DNA of 5,008 nucleotides from Deltaproteobacteria bacterium (GTDB lineage Bacteria > Desulfobacterota > Deferrimicrobia > Deferrimicrobiales > Deferrimicrobiaceae). The notes beneath the pieces are model-generated. The model did no database searches and had not been told where the DNA came from. It was given only the letters and a program-made list of their open reading frames with translations. Position numbers and translations under genes: made by a program. This document shows, piece by piece, positions 1 through 5,008 of this stretch (the stretch's first letter is position 1; every line of letters starts with the position of its first letter). The DNA is taken from positions 4,002-9,009 of the forward strand of contig PQAK01000141.1 in assembly GCA_003105225.1 (NCBI GenBank), read 5' to 3'.

Positions 1-62
1 CAACGCTTTCCCCGGCGCGCGCCTTCCGTTTCATGGCGCCGATGCAGCCGGCCCGCGGCCCC

Positions 63-91
63 TTGACAGCGGCGGCCTCCTGCGGTATGTG
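63..91 (+). promoter_or_regulatory. Sigma70-like promoter of the fadN-fadA operon
   Basis: A perfect -35 hexamer TTGACA (63-68) is followed after 17 bp by TATGTG (86-91), a weak -10 that keeps the conserved leading TAT. Transcription would start near 97-99, giving a leader of about 60 nt before the fadN start codon. The inverted repeat at 98-119 begins where transcription would start, so a bound repressor could block it. The -10 is poor, so the assignment rests mainly on the -35, the spacing and the position. Confidence 0.5.
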
Positions 92-97
92 TATCGG

Positions 98-119
98 ATA
101 CTGAATCACCGTTCAGTAT
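98..119. promoter_or_regulatory. Palindromic operator candidate, TetR-family style
   Basis: Arms ATACTGAA (98-105) and TTCAGTAT (112-119) are perfect inverted repeats separated by 6 bp (TCACCG). The repeat sits at the predicted transcription start of the fadN-fadA unit and 39 bp upstream of the start codon. TetR-family repressors of fatty-acid degradation, such as Bacillus FadR, bind palindromes of this size, often with TGAA/TTCA-type half-sites, and are released by long-chain acyl-CoA. The repeat is directly visible; the choice of regulator family is inference. The same repeat could form an RNA hairpin at the 5' end of the transcript, but its position favours a DNA operator. Confidence 0.5.
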
Positions 120-158
120 TTCGCGCGCGTCGCCATCTGTCCCAGGAGGTGGAAGCCT

Positions 159-2567
159 ATGTTTCCGAAGATCCGCCGGGTGGCCGTCCTCGGCGCGGGG
201 GTGATGGGATCGGGAATCGCCGCGCACCTCGCCAACGCAGGGATCCCCTGCCTCATGCTCGACATCGTCCCTCCCCGGCTCGCCGAGGAGGACGCAGGGA
301 AGGGGGTCACGGAAAAAAGCCCCGCCTTCCGCAACCGGTTCGCCGCGAAGGGGCTGGAAAGCATCCGGAAAAGCCGCCCCTCACTGCTGTATTCCGCCAA
401 GGACATCGCCCTGATCTCCATCGGCAACTTCGAGGACGACCTGGAAAAGGCCGCCGCGTGCGACTGGATCGTCGAGGTGGTGACCGAGAACCTGGAGATC
501 AAGCGCGCCCTCTACGACCGGATCGAGAAACTCTGGAAACCGGGTACGGTCGTCACCTCCAACACCTCCGGCATCGCCATTTCGCAGATGATGGAGGGGC
601 GCGGCAGCGAGTTCCGGCGCCACTTCCTGGTGACCCACTTCTTCAACCCCGTCCGGTACATGAAGCTTCTCGAGCTGGTCGCCGGAGAGGACACCGACCC
701 GGAGATCCTGCGCGGGATGGCCGAATTCGGCGAGCGGGTGCTCGGGAAGGGGATCGTCTACGGCAAGGACACCCCGAACTTCGTCGGGAACCGGATCGGC
801 GTCTTCGCGATGATGCACGCGATGCACGCGATGATCGAGGACGGGCTGACCATCGAGGAGGTCGACAAGATCCTCGGGCCCGCGATGGGGCGGCCCAAGT
901 CGGCCGCGTTCGGCACCGCCGACCTCGTGGGGCTCGACACGCTCCTCCACGTCTCCGACAACGTCTACCGGAACCTGCCCGGCGATCCGGCGCGCGAGAC
1001 CTTCCTGCCCCCGCCCTTCGTCTCCGAGATGGTCAAGCGCGGGTGGCTGGGGCGCAAGGCCAAGAGCGGCTTCTTCAAGATGGAAGGGAAGGGCGAGGCA
1101 AAGAAGATGCTCGTCCTCGACTACCAGGCGATGGACTACCGGCCCACGGGCAAGGTGAGTTTCCCCTCCCTGGACGCGGCCAAGGGCGAGGAGGACGCGG
1201 GCGCCCGGATCCGGAAGGTGGTCGAGGGCGAAGACAAGGCCGGCGCCTACGCCTGGAAGGTCCTCTCGGAGACGCTGCTCTACTCGGCGAAACGGGTCCC
1301 CGAGATCGCCGACGACATCGTGAACGTCGACAACGCGATGAAGTGGGGGTTCAACTGGACGCTGGGCCCCTTCGAAACCTGGGACGCGATCGGGGTCCCG
1401 GAGTCCGTCGGCCGGATGAAAAAGGAGGGGAAGGCGATCCCCGAAAACGTCGAGAAGATGCTGGCGGCGGGAAACGCTTCCTTCTACCGGAGCCGCGACG
1501 GCGTCCGGGAGCATTTCGACTTCGCTTCCGGGGCGTACCGGCCGGTCCCCGTCTCCCCGGACGTCATCTTCCTGCCGGCGCTGGCCGAGCGGAACCGGGT
1601 GGTCAAGCGCAACCCGGGAGCCTCCCTCTACGACATCGGGGACGGCGTGCTGTGCCTCGAGTTCCACACGAAGATGAACGCGATCGACGGCGACATCGTG
1701 GCGATGATGAACGAAGGCGTCGCCCTGGCGGAGTCGGAGTTCGCCGGGATGGTGATCGGAAACCATGCGGAGAATTTCTGCGTCGGGGCGAACCTCATGC
1801 TCGTCTTCCTGGAGGCGCAGAACAAGAACTACGGGAACATCGAGAAGATGGTCCGCGAATTCCAGAACGCCTGCATGCGGTTGCGCTATTCGGAAAAGCC
1901 CGTCGTGGCGGCCCCCGCGGGGATGGCGCTGGGCGGAGGCGCCGAGATCTGCATGGGCGCCGACCGGATCCGCGCCGCGGCGGAGACGTACCTGGGGCTG
2001 GTGGAAGTGGGCGTCGGCCTCCTGCCCGCCGGCGGAGGCACGAAGGAGATGGCGGTCCGGCACCTCGATGCGATTCCGGACGGGGTTTCCGCCGACCCGC
2101 TCCCGTTCCTGCGGAAGGCGTTCGAGACGATCGGAATGGCGAAGGTGGCGGCCTCGGCCGGGGAGGCAAGGGAGCTCTGCTTCCTGCGGCCCTGGGACAA
2201 GATCACGATCCAGCGGGATTTCCTCCTCCAGGAAGCGAAAAACACCGTGCTTGCGATGAACCTGGAAGGGTATCAAGCCCCCCGCCCCCGCACGGATATC
2301 GTTTTGCCGGGCCGATCGGAGTTTTCCTCGTTCGCCTACGGCCTCTACGCGATGCGGATCGCCGGGCACATCAGCGAGTACGACGAGCAGGTAGGCCGCA
2401 AAATCGCCTTCGTGCTGACCGGCGGGAACGTCCCCGCCGGCACGAGGCTGTCGGAGCAGGACCTGCTGGACCTGGAGCGGGAGGCGTTCCTGTCCCTGTG
2501 CGGAGAGGAGAAGACCCAGGCCCGCATCCAATATATGTTGATGAAGGGCAAACCGCTGCGCAACTAG
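159..2567 (+). CDS. fadN: FadN-type 3-hydroxyacyl-CoA dehydrogenase / enoyl-CoA hydratase fusion
   Basis: This 802-aa bifunctional cytosolic beta-oxidation enzyme hydrates trans-2-enoyl-CoA and oxidises the 3-hydroxyacyl-CoA product with NAD+. The N-terminal Rossmann domain has LGAGVMGSGIAAHLANAG (residues 11-28) and Asp35 at the end of the second strand. Dehydrogenase catalytic elements are SNTS (134-137), His160 in THFFNPV, Glu172 and Asn211 in PNFVGNRI. The helical dehydrogenase C-terminal domain spans about 205-307, with a degenerate second copy at about 361-460. The hydratase domain (about 490-640) has the oxyanion segment FCVGANL (540-546), ALGGGAE (590-596) with Glu596, and Glu616 in GLVEVGVG, so both catalytic glutamates are kept. 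A helical tail follows. The dehydrogenase-first order and length match Bacillus FadN (about 790 aa), not the hydratase-first FadB/FadJ. The start is fixed by a perfect AGGAGGT at 144-150, 8 nt upstream. It ends with TAG and is followed 80 nt later by the thiolase. Chain-length preference cannot be read from sequence. Confidence 0.95.
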   Translation: MFPKIRRVAVLGAGVMGSGIAAHLANAGIPCLMLDIVPPRLAEEDAGKGVTEKSPAFRNRFAAKGLESIRKSRPSLLYSAKDIALISIGNFEDDLEKAAACDWIVEVVTENLEIKRALYDRIEKLWKPGTVVTSNTSGIAISQMMEGRGSEFRRHFLVTHFFNPVRYMKLLELVAGEDTDPEILRGMAEFGERVLGKGIVYGKDTPNFVGNRIGVFAMMHAMHAMIEDGLTIEEVDKILGPAMGRPKSAAFGTADLVGLDTLLHVSDNVYRNLPGDPARETFLPPPFVSEMVKRGWLGRKAKSGFFKMEGKGEAKKMLVLDYQAMDYRPTGKVSFPSLDAAKGEEDAGARIRKVVEGEDKAGAYAWKVLSETLLYSAKRVPEIADDIVNVDNAMKWGFNWTLGPFETWDAIGVPESVGRMKKEGKAIPENVEKMLAAGNASFYRSRDGVREHFDFASGAYRPVPVSPDVIFLPALAERNRVVKRNPGASLYDIGDGVLCLEFHTKMNAIDGDIVAMMNEGVALAESEFAGMVIGNHAENFCVGANLMLVFLEAQNKNYGNIEKMVREFQNACMRLRYSEKPVVAAPAGMALGGGAEICMGADRIRAAAETYLGLVEVGVGLLPAGGGTKEMAVRHLDAIPDGVSADPLPFLRKAFETIGMAKVAASAGEARELCFLRPWDKITIQRDFLLQEAKNTVLAMNLEGYQAPRPRTDIVLPGRSEFSSFAYGLYAMRIAGHISEYDEQVGRKIAFVLTGGNVPAGTRLSEQDLLDLEREAFLSLCGEEKTQARIQYMLMKGKPLRN

Positions 2568-2624
2568 CCCGCATTTCTCACCGGGCTCCGCCGCCGCAGC
2601 AGGAGGCTGGTGGGAAATGCGGGC
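2567..2624 (+). other. Long intercistronic RNA hairpin between fadN and fadA
   Basis: Bases 2567-2589 pair with 2602-2624 over 23 positions: 20 Watson-Crick pairs, two G-U pairs (2578/2613 and 2583/2608) and one G-G mismatch (2585/2606). The 12-nt loop is 2590-2601. The outer 11 pairs are perfect (GCCCGCATTTC against GAAATGCGGGC), and the stem starts on the last base of the fadN stop codon. No U-tract follows, so it is unlikely to be a simple intrinsic terminator. The fadA ribosome binding site lies 9 nt beyond the stem and stays exposed. A role in mRNA processing or 3'-end protection, setting the fadN:fadA ratio, is inference. Confidence 0.75.
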
Positions 2625-2633
2625 AAGCTCGTG

Positions 2634-2640
2634 GGAGGAG
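2634..2640 (+). promoter_or_regulatory. Ribosome binding site that fixes the fadA start
   Basis: GGAGGAG lies 7 nt before the ATG at 2648. It matters because the fadA reading frame is open without a stop all the way back to the left edge of the window, through the whole of fadN in another frame, so frame openness alone cannot place the start. The thiolase family N-terminus (AKVYIVSAVRTAIGR) begins exactly at this ATG. Confidence 0.85.
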
Positions 2641-2647
2641 AACGCCG

Positions 2648-3826
2648 ATGGCGAAAGTCTACATCGTTTCCGCGGTCCGCACGGCGATCGGGAGGGCGGT
2701 CAAGGGAAGCCTCAAGGACACGCGGCCCGACGACCTGGGAGCCATTGCGATCCGGGGCGCGGTCGGCAGGGTGACGAACCTGGACCTCGCGCAGGTGGAC
2801 GACGTGATCTTCGGGTGCGCCATGCCCGAGGGGGAGCAGGGGATGAACGTCGCCCGGATCTGCGCGCTGAAGGCGGGGCTGCCCGACTCCGTCCCCGCGA
2901 TGACGATCAACCGGTTCTGCTCCTCCGGGCTGCAGGCGATCGCCATGGCGGCGGAGAGGATCCTTGCGGGGTTCGCCGACATCGTCGTGGCCGGCGGCAC
3001 CGAGTCGATGACGATGGTCCCGATGGGGGGGAACAAGCCGTCCTTCAACCCGGAGATCATCGAAACGCGCCCCGAGGTGTTCATGCCGATGGGGCTTACC
3101 GCCGAGCAGGTCGTGCGCCTGTACAAGGTGACGCGGGAGGACCAGGACGAATTCGCGTACCGGAGCCACAGGAAGGCGATCGCCGCGATCCGGGAGGGGA
3201 AGTTCCGGGAGGAGATCGTCCCGGTGAACACGGTCGTCTTTTCCGCCGAGAACGGCGGGAAGCCGGTGCCGCGCGAGATCGTCTTCGAGGCCGACGAAGG
3301 CCCCCGCGCCGACACCTCGCTCGAGGCGCTGGCGAAGCTCAAGCCCGCCTTCGATCCCAGGGGGACGGTCACCGCGGGGAATTCCTCCCAGATGAGCGAC
3401 GGGGCGGCCGCCGCGGTCGTGGTATCGGAGAAGGCGATGAAGGCCCTGGGCGCGGAGCCGCTGGGGCGGTTCCTGGGGTTCGCCGCGGCCGGAGTGCCGC
3501 CCGAGATCATGGGGATCGGCCCGGTGAAGGCGGTGCCGAAGCTGCTCAAAAAATTGCGGATCAAGCAGACGAGGGTCGATCTTTTCGAGCTGAACGAGGC
3601 CTTCGCCGCCCAGTCGCTCCCGGTGATCCGGGAGCTCTCCCTGGACCCGGACAAGGTCAACGTCAACGGCGGCGCGATCGCCCTGGGCCACCCGCTGGGG
3701 TGCACGGGGGCGAAGCTCACCGCCACGCTGCTCCACGAGATGAAGCGGCGCAACGCAGCGCTCGGCGTGGTCACGATGTGCATCGGCGGCGGCATGGGCG
3801 CCGCGGGGCTGTTCGAGCGCGAATAG
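2648..3826 (+). CDS. fadA: Acetyl-CoA acyltransferase (3-ketoacyl-CoA thiolase)
   Basis: This 392-aa degradative thiolase is full length for the family (about 390 aa). It cleaves 3-ketoacyl-CoA with CoA to acetyl-CoA and a shortened acyl-CoA, the step after the two FadN reactions. The acyl-accepting nucleophile is Cys91 in NRFCSSGLQAI. The segment AGGTESM (115-121) completes the first thiolase signature. NEAFAA (316-321) is the conserved C-domain motif. His348 lies in NGGAIALGHPLGCTG, and the second catalytic Cys378 in MCIGGGMG. All catalytic residues are intact. The start at 2648 is set by GGAGGAG 7 nt upstream; an apparent frame beginning near base 89 is a GC-driven extension. It lies 80 nt after fadN on the same strand, matching the fadN-fadA order of Bacillus, and probably shares its promoter. 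An acetyl-CoA C-acetyltransferase is an alternative specificity, but pairing with FadN favours a beta-oxidation thiolase. Confidence 0.95.
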   Translation: MAKVYIVSAVRTAIGRAVKGSLKDTRPDDLGAIAIRGAVGRVTNLDLAQVDDVIFGCAMPEGEQGMNVARICALKAGLPDSVPAMTINRFCSSGLQAIAMAAERILAGFADIVVAGGTESMTMVPMGGNKPSFNPEIIETRPEVFMPMGLTAEQVVRLYKVTREDQDEFAYRSHRKAIAAIREGKFREEIVPVNTVVFSAENGGKPVPREIVFEADEGPRADTSLEALAKLKPAFDPRGTVTAGNSSQMSDGAAAAVVVSEKAMKALGAEPLGRFLGFAAAGVPPEIMGIGPVKAVPKLLKKLRIKQTRVDLFELNEAFAAQSLPVIRELSLDPDKVNVNGGAIALGHPLGCTGAKLTATLLHEMKRRNAALGVVTMCIGGGMGAAGLFERE

Positions 3827-3839
3827 GCGATGTGCGGAC

Positions 3840-3880
3840 AGGGCTTCGCCGCCGGGGGGGGACCTTGGCGGCGAAGCCTT
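3840..3880. terminator. GC-rich hairpin after fadA, possible terminator without U-tract
   Basis: GGCTTCGCCGCC (3842-3853) and GGCGGCGAAGCC (3867-3878) form a perfect 12-bp stem. It extends outward by a G-U and an A-U pair and inward by two G-U and two G-C pairs, leaving a 5-nt loop (3858-3862). It starts 13 nt after the fadA stop, a typical place for operon end structures. Only two T residues sit at its 3' base and no U-run follows on either strand, so classical intrinsic termination is doubtful. It could act as a 3'-end stabiliser or with Rho. A second copy of GGCGAAG (3883-3889) offers a competing partner for CTTCGCC (3844-3850). Confidence 0.5.
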
Positions 3881-4030
3881 CAGGCGAAGGGATTAGGAAG
3901 GAGATGATGCAAAAGGAAGGGGGGGCTTCCTCCTGCATACTGTATACATGATAGTAGAAATACCGGGAAGCGTTGTCAAGGAAAATCCATCGATACATGT
4001 CGATATTTTTATTTTATGGGAAGGACGGCG

Positions 4031-4141
4031 ATGCGCTGTCGAATGCGATTGACAAGTAAAATTATAGACTATAATATCCATAAAATATATCGTCATTGCC
4101 CTGGCAGCCAGGTGATATCCTTGAAATCGAAAGGAGTTTGA
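4031..4141 (+). CDS. Possible leader ORF abutting metY
   Basis: A 36-codon frame starts at ATG 4031 after GGAAGGA (4019-4025, 5-nt spacing) and stops at TGA 4139-4141, one base before the metY ATG. That geometry suits translational coupling or a leader peptide. The predicted peptide is short and basic with two Cys, two Met and no recognisable domain. Against it, the best metY promoter (4049-4075) lies inside the frame, so the ORF would be translated only from an upstream start site. Its AT-rich codons also differ from the neighbouring genes. It may be chance. Confidence 0.2.
   Translation: MRCRMRLTSKIIDYNIHKIYRHCPGSQVISLKSKGV
4049..4075 (+). promoter_or_regulatory. Sigma70-like promoter of metY
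   Basis: TTGACA (4049-4054) and TATAAT (4070-4075) are both perfect consensus hexamers with a 15-bp spacer, shorter than the ideal 17. Shifting the -10 to ATAATA (4072-4077) gives 17 bp. Transcription would begin near 4082, leaving a leader of about 60 nt. The AT-rich setting between GC-rich genes supports promoter function and makes metY a unit independent of fadN-fadA. Confidence 0.65.
4061..4075. promoter_or_regulatory. Palindromic operator candidate over the metY -10
   Basis: ATTATAGACTATAAT is a perfect palindrome: two 7-bp arms around a central A. Its right arm contains the TATAAT -10 hexamer, so a bound protein would occlude RNA polymerase. Sulfur and methionine genes of related bacteria are controlled by several repressor families (for example CymR of the Rrf2 family, SahR of the ArsR family, MetJ). 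I cannot match this sequence to one of them with certainty. AT-rich palindromes can also arise by chance, but the overlap with the -10 is suggestive. Confidence 0.45.
4131..4136 (+). promoter_or_regulatory. metY ribosome binding site within small leader structures
   Basis: AAGGAG lies 6 nt before the metY ATG at 4143 and fixes the start. Upstream, CCTGG (4100-4104) and CCAGG (4108-4112) can form a 5-bp hairpin with loop CAG. TCCTT (4118-4122) can pair with AAGGA (4131-4135) across an 8-nt loop, partly masking the site. These pairings are short and may have no effect. Confidence 0.8.
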
Positions 4142-4142
4142 C

Positions 4143-5008
<866 letters not shown>

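Larger units (their letters stand above)
3827..4142. other. Intergenic region between fadA and metY
   Basis: This 316-nt stretch has no convincing gene of ordinary size. In order it holds a GC-rich hairpin (3840-3880), a purine-rich stretch with a 15-codon mini-ORF and a small hairpin (3904-3951), and an 8-bp palindrome TGTATACA (3941-3948). Next come a weak inverted repeat ATCGA/TCGAT (3989-4004) followed by a T-rich run, and a 36-codon open frame (4031-4141). The metY promoter with its overlapping palindrome (4049-4075), a CCTGG/CCAGG repeat (4100-4112) and the metY ribosome binding site (4131-4136) complete it. Composition turns AT-rich from about 3935, unlike the flanking genes, as expected of a promoter region. 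Minus-strand frames across it are neither preceded by good ribosome sites nor protein-like. Confidence 0.7.

Noticed and set aside
76..81. AGGAGG on the minus strand upstream of the possible divergent gene
   Set aside because: No ATG, GTG or TTG follows within a usable distance; the nearest ATG is about 40 nt away, so it is probably coincidental.
381..2531. 716-aa minus-strand ORF opposite fadN
   Set aside because: Low-complexity Arg/Gly/Val/Leu/Asp-rich translation without domains, antisense to an intact, motif-complete gene; typical of high-GC codon bias.
2564..3795. Minus-strand ORFs of about 380-390 aa opposite fadA
   Set aside because: Antisense shadows of an intact thiolase, with no recognisable domains.
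89..3826. A single 1245-aa ORF ending with the thiolase
   Set aside because: Only the last 392 residues are protein-like (thiolase). The preceding part is a GC-driven shadow of fadN in another frame, and a good ribosome site marks the true start at 2648.
3989..4015. Intrinsic terminator from ATCGA/TCGAT followed by a T-rich run
   Set aside because: The stem is only 5 bp with two G-C pairs, too weak; the T-run is interrupted.
4031..4048. Direct repeat ATGCG (4031-4035 and 4044-4048)
   Set aside because: Five-base repeat, expected by chance.
3985..4142. SAM riboswitch upstream of metY
   Set aside because: I could not find the conserved core of a SAM-I or SAM-II aptamer; the stems present are too short. 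A covariance-model search (Rfam cmscan) would settle it.

Overview
This is a GC-rich, densely coded bacterial window carrying two neighbouring metabolic transcription units on the + strand. Strong G/C preference at third codon positions leaves very long stop-free shadow frames. The gene content and FadN-type architecture would suit a high-GC anaerobe of the Desulfobacterota/Deltaproteobacteria or a similar lineage. That placement is inference from protein character only; no marker gene is present.

Region 1 (1-158) is a regulatory segment. It holds a sigma70-like promoter (TTGACA, 17-bp spacer, TATGTG). At the predicted transcription start lies a perfect 8-bp-arm inverted repeat of the size and style bound by TetR-family repressors of fatty-acid degradation genes. 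The first 34 bases could encode the start of a divergent protein, but too little is visible to say.

Region 2 (159-3826) is a two-gene beta-oxidation operon. The first gene is fadN-like: an N-terminal 3-hydroxyacyl-CoA dehydrogenase fused to a C-terminal enoyl-CoA hydratase (802 aa). The second is the thiolase fadA (392 aa). Together they perform hydration, NAD-dependent oxidation and thiolytic cleavage of enoyl-CoA esters. No acyl-CoA dehydrogenase or acyl-CoA synthetase is visible here. The 80-nt gap between the two genes is mostly filled by a long hairpin (22 pairs in 23 positions), and a second GC-rich hairpin follows fadA. Neither hairpin has a U-tract.

Region 3 (3827-4142) is a 316-nt intergenic region whose second half is markedly AT-rich. 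It contains a promoter-like pair (TTGACA/TATAAT), with the perfect palindrome ATTATAGACTATAAT covering the -10. A short open frame abuts the next gene, and there are several small hairpins. I see no SAM riboswitch of a kind I can recognise.

Region 4 (4143-5008) is the 5' two-thirds of metY, O-acetylhomoserine sulfhydrylase, which runs off the window end. It appears to be a separate unit for methionine/homocysteine synthesis.

I found no convincing exotic or undescribed system. The points worth a second look are regulatory: the two palindromic operators, the intercistronic hairpin and the possible leader ORF of metY.
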